Notes: a model not told the origin generated them from the letters alone. Shown: positions 53,324-62,273, counted from the stretch's first letter. The stretch is 64,000 nt of DNA from Planctomycetota bacterium (GCA_016207825.1 JACQZI010000008.1:1-64000); one strand, 5' to 3'. Program-made: numbers and translations.

Positions 53324-55624
53324 ATGAAAGTTTCCGAATTGGCAAAAGAATTGGGTTTGAGCTCCAAGGATTTGATTGCCCAGGCTAAGGAAAATAATAT
53401 AAAAATAAAGAGCGCCGTTTCCGCGGTCGATGATGAAACGGCGGCAAAGCTGCGCACCGTGTTGGGTAAAAAAACAGCTTCGGCTAAACCGGTCGAGAAG
53501 ACAGCCCATCTTAAAAAAGAAAAGAAACCCAGGGCGAAACCCAAAACCAAAGCAAAAACAACCGAAGCGCCGGCTCCGGTCGTAAAAAACGAAATAGCGG
53601 CAAAACAAGAAATAGAAGAAGCAAAAAAGACCGTTGTTTCTTTGATTGATAAGCCGGCTCATACGGAAAAAGAAGTCCGGGCGTTAAGGCCTCATGAGCT
53701 CGAGGAAAAAGAGATCGAGGAAACCGGCAAAGAAAAACGGCGGCTGAAACTTTTCACCAAATCATCCACTTTTAAGCAGGCGATACTGGAAGGCAAAACA
53801 ACCGTTTTCCAGTCCGGCTCCGCTCTTCCTTCAATCAAAAAACCAGTTGTGCCGGTCAAGAAAACTCCGGAAAGAAAGATAGTCGTATCCTTGCCCGTTA
53901 CGGTCCGGGAGATTTCGGAGAAAATAGGCGTCAAGGCTAACCAGCTTATCGGGAAATTGATGAACCATAAAATAATGCTGAATGTCAACGATTCGCTTAG
54001 CGAAGACGCGCTTATTTTAATCGGGCTGGAATTAAATTACGAAATAGAAATAAGGAAAGAAAAAGACGTCTTTAAGGATGTCGTCAAGATAGAGGATGAA
54101 AAAGCGGAAAATCTGGTTGCGCGTCCTCCGGTGGTCGTTATTATGGGGCACGTTGATCACGGCAAAACCACGTTGCTTGATAAAATCAGGTCGGCTGATG
54201 TGGCTGCGCACGAAGCCGGAGAAATCACCCAGCATCTGGGCGCTTACCAGACCACGGTCAATAACCGCAAGATAACTTTTCTTGATACGCCGGGACATGA
54301 GGCGTTTACCAATATGCGCGCCCGCGGCGCGAATGTTACGGATATCGCGGTCCTGGTTGTGGCGGCCGATGACGGCGTCATGCCCCAGACCGAAGAGGCG
54401 ATAAGCCATCTTAAAGCCGCCAAGGTGCCCGTGATTGTCGCCATAAATAAAATAGATAAAAAAGAAGCAAACCTGATTAAGGTGAAACAGCAGCTTGCCT
54501 CGGCCGAGCTCATTTCAGAAGAATGGGGCGGCAAGACCATTTTTGCCGAGGTTTCCGCCGTGACCGGGCAGGGCGTTAAAGAGCTTTTGGAAATGTTGTT
54601 GCTCCAGGCGGATATGCTCGAATTAAAAGCGAATCCCAAAAGGAAAGCGGTCGGCACGGTTTTGGAATCCAGATTAACCGAAAACTACGGTCCCTGGGCA
54701 ACCGTGCTTATTCAGAACGGCACGCTTCATAAAGGCGATGCCGTGCTTTGCGGCGCCACTTACGGGAAAATACGCTCGCTTTATGATGATAAGCTTAACC
54801 AGATATCCGAAGCGTCTCCGGCCACGCCGGTCGGAATAACCGGACTGGAAGCTTTGCCGGAGGTCGGCGACAAGCTCTATGCGATGGAAGATGTTAAAAC
54901 AGCCAAGGAAAAAGCCGAAGAAATACAGGAAGAGCGAAAGCTTTCCAAAGCGGTTCCTGCCAAACACCTGACTATGGAAAACCTTTTCAGCCAGCTGGAA
55001 GCCGGTAAGACAAAGGAATTTCGTATTATCCTTAAAACGGATGTGAAAGGTTCTTTGGAAGTCCTGAACAATCTTCTTTCGACTCTTTCAAATGATGAAG
55101 TCAAAATAAGCGTCATCCATAGCGGGGTGGGCGGAATCACGGAATCGGATATCCTGCTGGCGGATGCTTCGGATGCAATTGTCGTCGGGTTTAATATAAT
55201 AGCCGATGATAAAAATAAAGCCCTGGCGCAGGACCGGGGAGTCCAGCTTAAATCCTACGATATAATATATCATCTTATAGAGGATATGAAACTTGCTTTG
55301 GAAGGCATGTTGAAGCCGGAAAAGGTCGAGGTCGTGACCGCACATCTAACAGTCAGGAGCCTTTTTAAAATATCCCGTTTCGGGACGATTGCCGGCTGCA
55401 TGGTGGCGGATGGTAAAATAGAACGTTCCAATCTGGTGCGGCTCAAAAGGGGAGGGCAAATCCTTTTTGAGGGTAAAATCGATTCCCTTAAACGCTTTAA
55501 GGATGATGTCCGCGAAGTCGCCCAGGGTTATGAATGCGGTGTAAAACTTGCCGGTTTTGATGATATTCAAGTCGGCGATGTCATAGAATCTTACCGCATC
55601 GAGGAAAAATCCCGTAAGCTCTGA
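53324..55624 (+). CDS. infB: Translation initiation factor IF-2
   Basis: The 766-aa GTPase places initiator tRNA on the ribosome. The N-terminal IF2_N module (VSELAKELGLSSKDLIAQAKEN) is followed by a Lys/Ala/Pro-rich linker, a second IF2_N (about 185-235) and the G domain with GHVDHGKTTL (about 275-284), DTPGHEAF and NKID. C-terminal IF-2 domains end LAGFDDIQVGDVIESYRIEE. Length is at the short end of the family owing to the brief linker. It belongs to the nusA-infB-rbfA operon. Confidence 0.97.
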   Translation: MKVSELAKELGLSSKDLIAQAKENNIKIKSAVSAVDDETAAKLRTVLGKKTASAKPVEKTAHLKKEKKPRAKPKTKAKTTEAPAPVVKNEIAAKQEIEEAKKTVVSLIDKPAHTEKEVRALRPHELEEKEIEETGKEKRRLKLFTKSSTFKQAILEGKTTVFQSGSALPSIKKPVVPVKKTPERKIVVSLPVTVREISEKIGVKANQLIGKLMNHKIMLNVNDSLSEDALILIGLELNYEIEIRKEKDVFKDVVKIEDEKAENLVARPPVVVIMGHVDHGKTTLLDKIRSADVAAHEAGEITQHLGAYQTTVNNRKITFLDTPGHEAFTNMRARGANVTDIAVLVVAADDGVMPQTEEAISHLKAAKVPVIVAINKIDKKEANLIKVKQQLASAELISEEWGGKTIFAEVSAVTGQGVKELLEMLLLQADMLELKANPKRKAVGTVLESRLTENYGPWATVLIQNGTLHKGDAVLCGATYGKIRSLYDDKLNQISEASPATPVGITGLEALPEVGDKLYAMEDVKTAKEKAEEIQEERKLSKAVPAKHLTMENLFSQLEAGKTKEFRIILKTDVKGSLEVLNNLLSTLSNDEVKISVIHSGVGGITESDILLADASDAIVVGFNIIADDKNKALAQDRGVQLKSYDIIYHLIEDMKLALEGMLKPEKVEVVTAHLTVRSLFKISRFGTIAGCMVADGKIERSNLVRLKRGGQILFEGKIDSLKRFKDDVREVAQGYECGVKLAGFDDIQVGDVIESYRIEEKSRKL

Positions 55625-55718
55625 TTAACCCCGGCTGAAAACCGCCTTTAGGTTCAATATGATGACAGGAACAGTATCCTTCAGGTTTTTTCCCAATTAA
55701 CTAAAGAGTATACTTACT

Positions 55719-56075
55719 ATGCTTACCAGGAGATTAGAAAGAGCTGCAAAAGAATTCCAGAGGGAAATAAGCCTGATTATCCTTAAAGAACTGGCTGATC
55801 CGCGGGTCGGGTTTGTCACCGTTACCAGGGTGGTTCCGGCTTCCGACCTTAAATCCGCAAAGGTTTATGTCTCGGTGATAGGAGATGCCGCTAAAAGGAA
55901 AGAATCGATTGACTGCCTTAACCACGCGCGCGGTTATATCCAGAATTTTATAGGGAATTCCATGAAACTGAAAGATATCCCCAAGCTGTTATTTTTATAC
56001 GACGAGGACCTTGAAAAACAGCTCGAATTAAACAAAATAATCGAGGAGCTCGAAGAAAAGGAGAAAAAAACATGA
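55719..56075 (+). CDS. rbfA: Ribosome-binding factor A
   Basis: The 118-aa KH-fold protein helps mature the 30S subunit. RLERAAKEFQREISLIILKELADPRVGFVTVTRVVPASDLKSAKVYVSV is the family signature, followed by HARGYIQNFIGNSMKLKDIPKLLFLYDED. Its stop overlaps the next start (ATGA), indicating translational coupling with the HEAT lipoprotein gene. Confidence 0.95.
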   Translation: MLTRRLERAAKEFQREISLIILKELADPRVGFVTVTRVVPASDLKSAKVYVSVIGDAAKRKESIDCLNHARGYIQNFIGNSMKLKDIPKLLFLYDEDLEKQLELNKIIEELEEKEKKT

Positions 56076-56854
56076 AAAACTGCCTGATATTGTCGACGAT
56101 GGCTGCCTTGGTTTTATTGGTTGCCGGCTGTTCCGAATCAAAACTGGAGAAAATAGAAAAAGACATACGCGATTTGGGGAGCACCGTTACCACCGGCACG
56201 CGGGATGCGGTCATGAAAAAAATAGTCAAGGAATACAAAGACGATGAAGACGCCATTAACGCCCTTTTCAAGCATATGAAAAACAATAAGGATTCCTGCA
56301 CTAGGCGCAATTGCGCGCTGACATTGGCGAAAATGGGCGTTGAGGACGCGGAAAAGCCGATTCGCGAGATGATGTTCAATGACAAAAGCGATAAGAACCG
56401 CGCCTTTGCCGTGGAAGCGATGGCAATCCTTAAAAAAGAAAATGCCATCCCCGATCTGATAAAGGTTTTGAAGGATGATAAAGATACCGCGCCGCGCGAT
56501 AAGGCAAAAGAACTTTTGGGCAGTAAAAAACTCGCTCCGGCCGCCTGCGAACAGCTTATCCCTTACCTGACTGACCCGGATATCAATATGCGCCAGCAGG
56601 CACAGTCGGCATTGGTTGCCATGGAAAAAACAGCCATTCCTCCGTTATTAAAAGTCCTTAATTCCACTGATAACAAAGACCTTATTTTGAATATCTTCCA
56701 GATGTTCGCTAAAATCGGCGATACCTCGGTCGTAGCAGATATGAAAGTGGTTATGGGGAAATTCCCTGCCTGGGAAGATGCCGACCAGCGTAAAAAGAGT
56801 GATTTTTATAAACAGCTGGAATTATATTACAACAAGCTTTATACGATGAAATAA
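56072..56854 (+). CDS. HEAT-repeat lipoprotein
   Basis: The 260-aa protein starts with a lipoprotein signal (LVLLVAGC, Cys20). It is otherwise made of five or so HEAT/PBS-lyase-like helical repeats (ALTLAKMGVEDAEKPIREMMF; AFAVEAMAILKKENAIPDLIKVL; QSALVAMEKTAIPPLLKVL), a scaffold for protein binding. The start overlaps rbfA by 4 bp with AAAAGGAG upstream. Insertion of an envelope lipoprotein between rbfA and rph is unusual; its partner is unknown. Confidence 0.8.
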   Translation: MKNCLILSTMAALVLLVAGCSESKLEKIEKDIRDLGSTVTTGTRDAVMKKIVKEYKDDEDAINALFKHMKNNKDSCTRRNCALTLAKMGVEDAEKPIREMMFNDKSDKNRAFAVEAMAILKKENAIPDLIKVLKDDKDTAPRDKAKELLGSKKLAPAACEQLIPYLTDPDINMRQQAQSALVAMEKTAIPPLLKVLNSTDNKDLILNIFQMFAKIGDTSVVADMKVVMGKFPAWEDADQRKKSDFYKQLELYYNKLYTMK

Positions 56855-56875
56855 CCCGGAAAAGAAAGGAATTTA

Positions 56876-57592
56876 ATGCGTTTAGATAACAGGAAGTTCG
56901 ACGAATTAAGGCCCCTTAAAATAACCCGTAATTTTATCTCATCCGCCGCGGGCTCGGCTTTCATAGAGTTCGGCAATACCAAGGTCTTGTGCACCGCTTC
57001 GGTCGATTTAAAAGTGCCTGATTTCCTAAAAGATTCCGGCAAGGGCTGGGTCACCGCCGAATACGGGATGCTCCCGGCTTCCACTCCCCAGCGCAAGGCG
57101 CGTGAAGCGAGGCTCGGAAGGGTGGACGGCAGAACCCACGAAATCCAGCGGCTTATCGGCCGGGCAATGCGCGCGGTCATAGATTTGGAATTGCTTGTCG
57201 ATAAAACAGTCTGGATAGATTGCGATGTCATCCAGGCGGATGGGGGCACGCGCACCGCCGGCATTACCGGCGCCTTTATCGCGGTTCATGACGCGCTCCA
57301 AAGCTTGGTCAAGCAAAGGCTCCTGGTAAAAAATCCCATTAAGGCATACCTCGCGGCAATCAGCGTCGGCAAGGTCAAAGGCGAATTACTCCTGGATTTA
57401 TGCTACGAGGAAGACAGCCGCGCCGAGGTCGATATGAACGTGGTCATGACGGAAAAAGGCGGGCTCGTGGAAATACAAGGAACAGCAGAGCAAAAGCCGT
57501 TCAGCGACAATGAACTTACCGAACTGCTTACCCTGGCGAAAAAAGGATTGAATAATATCTTCGCTATACAGCATAAAATGCTGGAGGCTTGA
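56876..57592 (+). CDS. rph: Ribonuclease PH
   Basis: The 238-aa phosphorolytic 3'-exonuclease trims tRNA 3' ends; encoded CCA is absent in the tRNAs here. FGNTKVLCTASVD, GWVTAEYGMLPAST, GRTHEIQRLIGRAMRAVID and QADGGTRTAGITGAF are family signatures. AAAGGA lies before the ATG. It closes the nusA operon. Confidence 0.97.
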   Translation: MRLDNRKFDELRPLKITRNFISSAAGSAFIEFGNTKVLCTASVDLKVPDFLKDSGKGWVTAEYGMLPASTPQRKAREARLGRVDGRTHEIQRLIGRAMRAVIDLELLVDKTVWIDCDVIQADGGTRTAGITGAFIAVHDALQSLVKQRLLVKNPIKAYLAAISVGKVKGELLLDLCYEEDSRAEVDMNVVMTEKGGLVEIQGTAEQKPFSDNELTELLTLAKKGLNNIFAIQHKMLEA

Positions 57593-57629
57593 TAGTTACA
57601 AAGATAATATAACGTGATGCTGTTCTTAA

Positions 57630-57776
57630 GTCCCCTCTAATAAGAGGGCGCCCCCGACGTTGTCGGGGGACTCCCTATCGTCCCGCAGAGCGAAGCGGAG
57701 CGGGGGATTTAGGGGTGTGTTTACCCATTGATTTTGGTTTGACACACCCCCTGCCCCCTCTTGATAGAGGGGAGTC
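57630..57776. repeat. Compound inverted repeat between rph and ruvC
   Basis: Contains CCCCTCTAATAAGAGG, CCCCCGACGTTGTCGGGGG, a GCAGAGCGAAGCGGAGCGGG segment resembling the end of R1 copy 2, and a long ACACCCC...CCCCTCTTGATAGAGGGG arm pairing with earlier CCCCTCT words. It probably terminates the preceding operon. Confidence 0.6.
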
Positions 57777-57785
57777 ATAAATAAG

Positions 57786-58253
57786 ATGCGTATATTAGGA
57801 ATTGACCCGGGCACACGCGTAGTCGGCTATGGTCTGGTGGAAAGAAACGGCAATAAAGCTACTGTTATAGATTACGGCATCATTAAGGTCTCCGGGACTC
57901 TCGCGCTTCCCAAACGCTTGAATGAAATCTACGACAGCCTGCAGGCCTTGTATAAGCAATTGAAGCCCGATGCGGTCGTGGTGGAGAATATCTTTTACGC
58001 GCGCGATGTCAGGGCGACCATAAAAATGGGGGAGGCGCGCGGAGTGATTCTTTTATCCGCCGCTAAGCAAGGGCTGGCGATTTACGAATATACCCCGGCT
58101 GAAATCAAGAAATCCGTTACCGGAAACGGCCGGGCGGATAAAAGCCAGGTCCAGCGCATGGTCCAGCATTTATTCTGCCTGAAAACCCCTCCCAAGCCAT
58201 TGGATGCCTCGGATGCATTGGCAATCGCTTTGTGCTATATCTACCGGTCTTGA
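57786..58253 (+). CDS. ruvC: Holliday junction endonuclease RuvC
   Basis: The 155-aa RNase H-fold nuclease resolves Holliday junctions. Catalytic acids: Asp7 (GIDPGT), Glu in VVENIF, and the Asp pair in LDASDALAIAL. Length is slightly below the usual 160-175 aa. GGGGAG lies 14 bp upstream, at the edge of the inverted repeat. ruvA and ruvB are not adjacent. Confidence 0.95.
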   Translation: MRILGIDPGTRVVGYGLVERNGNKATVIDYGIIKVSGTLALPKRLNEIYDSLQALYKQLKPDAVVVENIFYARDVRATIKMGEARGVILLSAAKQGLAIYEYTPAEIKKSVTGNGRADKSQVQRMVQHLFCLKTPPKPLDASDALAIALCYIYRS

Positions 58254-58262
58254 AGAATACTT

Positions 58263-58356
58263 TGCCACAGAGGCACAGAGTTCACGGAGAATGAATTTAT
58301 ATAAAACTTGAAGAGATAGAATTAATTTCCTCAGTGTTCTCTGTGTCTCTGTGGTG
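58263..58356. repeat. Inverted CCACAGAGGCACAGAG words flanking a 40-bp loop
   Basis: GCCACAGAGGCACAGAG (about 58264-58280) and CTCTGTGTCTCTGTGG (58338-58353) are inverted copies, forming a hairpin between ruvC and the convergent gene. A single copy is at 16206-16221 and a variant at 48952-48976. Confidence 0.65.
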
Positions 58357-58359
58357 AAT

Positions 58360-58890
58360 TTAATCCCTCGGGATGGTGAGTTCCTTCTCGCATTTATAGC
58401 ACGGGAATTTTACCCCGCCGTTAAAAAGAATCATATTGTATCTGGTCTCGCATTGGGGACAGGTGATTAATCGTTTTTCCTGGTAGGTAATTACCTCGGC
58501 CAATTGTGTTTTATTTAAGTAGCCTTTTTTTATCATTATTTCGCCAAGCCGCAGGAAATAATCTTTGGCAAGTTCCAGTTGGACTCTTAAGCATTCTTCC
58601 ACCTGGGGGAGTGTCACATAGCCGAGCTTTATCGCAATCCGACCGAAGATATTATCCTCTCCCATCTGCCGCCGCTGGATGGACATTGCCTCCATGTTGC
58701 GTTTCTGTATTTTGAGGATATCTGAAACCTCATCTTCCGTTAAATAGCCCTGTTCCATAATGACCACGCCCAGTGGCTTCCAGTTGGGAAGCCCATGCTG
58801 TATTTCTATGCATTTATCCAGTGTTTCCTGGCTGACCTTTCCGGTTTTCAGGGCGATTTCGCCGAATGCCAAATCTACTTTTTCAGCCAT
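58360..58890 (-). CDS. MshEN-like repeat protein with zinc ribbon
   Basis: The 176-aa cytoplasmic protein contains three repeats of the MshEN/GspE N-terminal type (FGEIALKTGKVSQETLDKCI; LGVVIMEQGYLTEDEVSDIL; GEIMIKKGYLNKTQLAEVI) and ends in a four-cysteine ribbon (CPQC...CYKC). It resembles the N-terminus of the GspE/PilZ protein at 10.3 kb but has no ATPase. MshEN domains can bind c-di-GMP, but key residues cannot be confirmed here. Its start overlaps the end of the Nudix gene by 16 bp, so they are co-transcribed. Confidence 0.7.
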   Translation of the reverse strand: MAEKVDLAFGEIALKTGKVSQETLDKCIEIQHGLPNWKPLGVVIMEQGYLTEDEVSDILKIQKRNMEAMSIQRRQMGEDNIFGRIAIKLGYVTLPQVEECLRVQLELAKDYFLRLGEIMIKKGYLNKTQLAEVITYQEKRLITCPQCETRYNMILFNGGVKFPCYKCEKELTIPRD

Positions 58891-59393
58891 AACATCAATC
58901 CTATAATGGTTTTAGCGTCAACTATTTTACCCTTTTTGAGTAAATTCTCTATTTGGGCGCGGGAAAATATCCCGGTTTTTATATTCTCGTCTTCATCCGG
59001 CACGGCATAGGTTGGGGAGAGCTTTTTCGCCAGGTAAAGATGGAGTATTTCGGAAGAATATCCCGGGCAGGGATAAAAGCGGGATAATTTACGGAAGGAT
59101 TCGGCTTTAAATCCGGTTTCCTCGGCAAGCTCCCTTTTGGCGCAGTCAAGCGGCTTTTCTCCCTTGCCGAGCGTCCCGGCGGGCAGTTCCCAAAGTTCCT
59201 GGCGGGCGGAATAGCGGAACTGCTTTACCAGGATGATTTTGCCGTCGTTGGTTTGGGTGATAATGACCACCGCGCCCGGATGGACCACGTTCTCTCTCTT
59301 AAAAGATTTGCCGTTATAAGAGATTACTGCTTGGCGGAGGGAGAAGAGGCTTCCTTTGTAAATATCCCGCTCGGTCTTTATTGCATACTTCAT
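58875..59393 (-). CDS. Nudix hydrolase, ADP-ribose pyrophosphatase type
   Basis: The 172-aa enzyme has a complete Nudix box (GTLGKGEKPLDCAKRELAEETG, split here as GTLGKGEKPLD and CAKRELAEETG). FRYSARQELWELPAG just before it, and PCPGYSSEILHLYLA after it, are typical of ADP-ribose pyrophosphatases. ATG 59393 is preferred; the frame is open further upstream but the added residues are unlike the family. The 58360 gene overlaps its 3' end. Confidence 0.88.
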   Translation of the reverse strand: MKYAIKTERDIYKGSLFSLRQAVISYNGKSFKRENVVHPGAVVIITQTNDGKIILVKQFRYSARQELWELPAGTLGKGEKPLDCAKRELAEETGFKAESFRKLSRFYPCPGYSSEILHLYLAKKLSPTYAVPDEDENIKTGIFSRAQIENLLKKGKIVDAKTIIGLMLWLKK

Positions 59394-59475
59394 GCGGAAT
59401 ATATTAAACATAAAGAGGCGGGGGATTGTCAATATATTTAGAAAACTGTTACGTAATAGGGGGAGTGGGTTAATG

Positions 59476-59510
59476 AAATGAAAAGGGGCGATACCTTTCG
59501 GAATCGCCCC
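59476..59510 (-). terminator. Minus-strand rho-independent terminator
   Basis: Stem GGGGCGAT / ATCGCCCC with a TTTCGG-type loop, followed on the minus strand by CTTTTCATTT. It ends a minus-strand transcript coming from around 59.6-59.8 kb, supporting the small frame at 59587-59745. Confidence 0.8.
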
Positions 59511-59586
59511 CCAAAACTCATCGCTTTTACACCCGCCTCTACTTGTTGCCATCATTCAGGCGTCCCTGCCGAAATGCAGGGATGGC

Positions 59587-59745
59587 TTACACCTGTGATA
59601 CCTTTACTTCCAAGAACAACTGCGGAACGTCCTTGTAAAAGGGCCCGTTATCCTTGCGTAGTAGAACGGAGTCCCGATTCTCGGGGACGAAGTCCAAGTG
59701 AGAAGCACCGCCCGGAGTAAAGCGATTCAGTTTTAGCCCTATCAA
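59587..59745 (-). CDS. Possible small protein or gene remnant upstream of Nudix
   Basis: A 63-codon open stretch on the minus strand ends at TAA 59587-59589 and reads like protein: MIGLKLNRFTPGGASHLDFV, then PENRDSVLLRKDNGPFYKD and VPQLFLEVKVSQV from a TTG at 59745. No ATG is in frame and a TAG lies 30 codons or so upstream of the TTG-proximal region, so it is either a 52-aa protein or the tail of a decayed gene. The PENRDS part is encoded by a GTCCCCGAGAATCGGGAC palindrome like other dispersed repeats. A terminator lies 75 bp downstream. Confidence 0.3.
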   Translation of the reverse strand: MIGLKLNRFTPGGASHLDFVPENRDSVLLRKDNGPFYKDVPQLFLEVKVSQV

Positions 59746-59795
59746 TATGAATCTAATAAACTTTGGAACGGCTAAAGACTTCGCACCCTCCCAGA

Positions 59796-60010
59796 CAGAT
59801 GAAAATACCCCCCGCTACCCATCCCCCCTAGCCTACCCCTATCCGGGGTATGCCGAGCGCGAAAAGGGAGTATATAGAATTTCTATTTAAGGGGAACAAA
59901 AATAGTTATGCCCTCCTTACAGGGTATCACCACCCCCTCTACCCACCTCCCCTATACCCCCCTCCCTACCCCCATTCGGGGTGAGTAGAAAAACCGGAAT
60001 AGGGGGTGCG
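59796..60010. other. C-rich unexplained intergenic tract
   Basis: The stretch is rich in CTACCC/CCTACCCC/CCCCTCC words on the plus strand, with TATCCGGGGTA and TATAGAATTTCTA palindromes. Its words resemble the right edge of array A (GGGTAGGAGTGGGG) but I could not find a 22-bp period. The remaining bases up to 60121 show nothing recognisable. Confidence 0.5.
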
Positions 60011-60121
60011 ACGGTAAAACGAATCCCCGTCTTTGCGCTTGGGTGGCTAAAGCTCGTATATTGATTTCTACTTCAATATAATTAAGTTTATCAGGCAGGT
60101 GCCGCGGAAAGAGTCAATGAT

Positions 60122-61624
60122 TTACCTCTCCAGTAATTCCCTCGGCCGGTTAATGGTCTTGCAGAATTCTTCCTCGCCGGCAAAATACGCCCCAGTCGCA
60201 TCCGGCTTGGCATCCAGGAATAAAATAAAATCAAGCTCTTTTGCCGGGGTGTCTTTCTCCGTTACATACTTCCGCGCAATCTCCACTGCCGGCATGGTGT
60301 TCCTGCCCATCACCCGCTTGGTCTTGAAATCAATTATTCCTTCATAGGATAACCAAACCACCTGAGTGCACACCAGCTTGGTGCGGTCATCGAAATCAAA
60401 GTTAAAGTCATAGGGTTTCCCCAGGTTTTCAAAGGCCCTGGTAATGGCTAACCCGATTTCCTCTTTAGTCGCTTTGGGCCTTAATACCGCCACATAATCC
60501 GCATGCATGGAGTGCTCCAAGGTATTCAAAACCACGCCTTCGCTCAGAGCCTCTATGATCGTATAAGTATGCCCGTCAGCGGATTTTTTAAGGTATGCCT
60601 CCAGGTGCTTTTGGATAGCCGGGTTTTCCGTTCCGCCCAAAGGCTTGAGGTCGTCTATCGTTCCGATATATAATGCCGCGTGCGGCCAGAAACCGGGCAG
60701 GAACGGATTGGATAAAAACCAGTTGCGCCTTTCCAGCAAAATATCTCCGGGCTTTAATTTTGTCTTCAGCTCAGCGATTTGTTCCATGGAGATAAAAGGT
60801 TCACGGTCGGTGAGCTTGGTGTCTCCCAAGAAAGTGGCGATAACGGATTGCCCGTCGTAAATATCGCTTGATAATGCGTCATTGGTGTTTTGGACTGTTT
60901 GCTTAATCAGGTTATCAAGATGGGTATCGGTTTCTCTTGGAATGGTTCTGCCGATATAAAATCCGGCAAGGAGCACGATAAAATGGGTCATGAACATCCC
61001 GGCGACCATGGCGCGCTTGGAGATTTTCTCGCTGCCCACCCGGTTTAACATCCAGTGGAATAATAAATAAGAGCTTCCGATGACCGTGCCGGTTGCCGGG
61101 ATTAAGGCGATGCTTAAGAATATGGTATTTAGCTCGGCAAAGACGTCGCGCCTGAATCCAAGAGAAAGTATCATAATCCCCGCCCAGATGACGGATAACG
61201 AAGTGAGCTTTTCTATAATGCCCGGCTTTTCCTTTGAGTAGGAAGCAATCAGGATAAGATGGGTGGTAAAAACCGAAGGCACCATCGTAATCCACCAGAT
61301 ACGCCAGACGATTGTATGCACCATCCAGTTTGTCCAGACGAGCATGAAGAAGCTTACCTGCGAAGCGAGAATGGCGAGTATCCCGATAGTAAGCAGGAAA
61401 GAACGCCTTTTGGAGATGCTGACCTGGATTCCGGCCAGGAACGCCCCGGCGACAAACCCGATAAAGGTCATGACAAGGCGTGTAAGCAAGCGGTCTATGG
61501 ACTGTCTTAATATCGCTTCCAGGAGCAGTATCACGCAGGCGATAAGCGATATCCATAAAATCTTTACCAGAAATCCCGGGAATCTTGGCTTTTTAGTTAA
61601 TTCTATATTCATGTTTCTAACCAC
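60122..61624 (-). CDS. Membrane protein with YiiX-type permuted papain-like domain
   Basis: The 500-aa protein has six or seven membrane helices in residues 15-230 and a C-terminal cysteine amidase/peptidase-like domain. In that domain LKPGDILLERR, WPHAALYIG (His) and TKLVCTQVVW (Cys) form the permuted NlpC/P60 signature of YiiX/YaeF (C92) proteins, expected to cleave lipid- or peptide-amide bonds. Fusion to a multispan membrane domain is uncommon. Function unknown. Upstream is an inverted repeat and lemA on the same strand. Confidence 0.75.
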   Translation of the reverse strand: MVRNMNIELTKKPRFPGFLVKILWISLIACVILLLEAILRQSIDRLLTRLVMTFIGFVAGAFLAGIQVSISKRRSFLLTIGILAILASQVSFFMLVWTNWMVHTIVWRIWWITMVPSVFTTHLILIASYSKEKPGIIEKLTSLSVIWAGIMILSLGFRRDVFAELNTIFLSIALIPATGTVIGSSYLLFHWMLNRVGSEKISKRAMVAGMFMTHFIVLLAGFYIGRTIPRETDTHLDNLIKQTVQNTNDALSSDIYDGQSVIATFLGDTKLTDREPFISMEQIAELKTKLKPGDILLERRNWFLSNPFLPGFWPHAALYIGTIDDLKPLGGTENPAIQKHLEAYLKKSADGHTYTIIEALSEGVVLNTLEHSMHADYVAVLRPKATKEEIGLAITRAFENLGKPYDFNFDFDDRTKLVCTQVVWLSYEGIIDFKTKRVMGRNTMPAVEIARKYVTEKDTPAKELDFILFLDAKPDATGAYFAGEEEFCKTINRPRELLER

Positions 61625-61677
61625 AGATTACACAGATTTCACGAATTATTTTTTTCATTATCTGTGTAATCCGTGGC
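61621..61677. repeat. Inverted CCACAGATTACACAGAT pair between genes
   Basis: CCACAGATTACACAGAT (61621-61637) and ATCTGTGTAATCCGTGG (61660-61676) are inverted copies around a 22-nt AT loop. The right arm abuts the lemA stop (TAG, 61677-61679), the left arm the start of the YiiX-like gene. It may act as a terminator-like hairpin. Confidence 0.7.
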
Positions 61678-62237
61678 TATATATTAACTTTCACAGCGTT
61701 CCGGACGGCATCGTCTTCCACTTCAAAGAAATCTTCTGCTTTGAATCCGAACATACCGGCAATGATGCTGGAAGGGAACATCTGGACTTTATTATTATAA
61801 TCGCGGATATTCCCGTTAAAGAAACGCCTCGCCGCGGCAATTTTATCCTCGGTATCCACCAGCTCCTGCTGGAGTTTCAGGAAGTTTTCATTCGCCTTGA
61901 GCTCTGGGTATCTTTCGGAGACGGCAAAGAGCGTTTTGAGGGTCCCGATCATGGCATTCTCATCCACGGACTGGCTGGAGTAACGGCCGTTGTTGGCGAA
62001 CGCCTTGTTACGAGCCTCGGTCACTTTTTCAAAGACTTCTTTCTCGTGAGCAGCATAGCCCTTGACGGTTTCGACCAGGTTTGGGATAAGGTCGTAGCGC
62101 CGCTTCATCTGGACATCGATATCCGCCCATGATTCCTTGATGTGGTTTTTGAGGGAGACCAGGCTGTTGTAGATGGCAATCAGGATAATTAGTAAAACCA
62201 GGAAAACACCGCCTAGGGCAATGATAGGTATGGGCAT
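61677..62237 (-). CDS. lemA: LemA family protein
   Basis: The 186-aa protein has an N-terminal membrane anchor (LGGVFLVLLIILIAIYNSLVSLK) and a helical bundle with SWADIDVQMKRRYDLIPNLVETVKGY and the terminal FFNGNIRDYNNKVQMFPSSIIAGMFGFK signature. LemA proteins are widespread and poorly understood; they often lie beside membrane or DUF3137 partners, and one such candidate is the 62684 gene. Confidence 0.93.
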   Translation of the reverse strand: MPIPIIALGGVFLVLLIILIAIYNSLVSLKNHIKESWADIDVQMKRRYDLIPNLVETVKGYAAHEKEVFEKVTEARNKAFANNGRYSSQSVDENAMIGTLKTLFAVSERYPELKANENFLKLQQELVDTEDKIAAARRFFNGNIRDYNNKVQMFPSSIIAGMFGFKAEDFFEVEDDAVRNAVKVNI

Positions 62238-62273
62238 AATTCAGCTCCTTTTACAGTTTTTAGTTGTTAGTGG

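Noticed and set aside
59476-59800. RNase P RNA, 6S RNA or tmRNA on the minus strand
   Set aside because: Several hairpins exist, but I could not find RNase P conserved blocks, a tmRNA tRNA-like end or a single long 6S-type hairpin.
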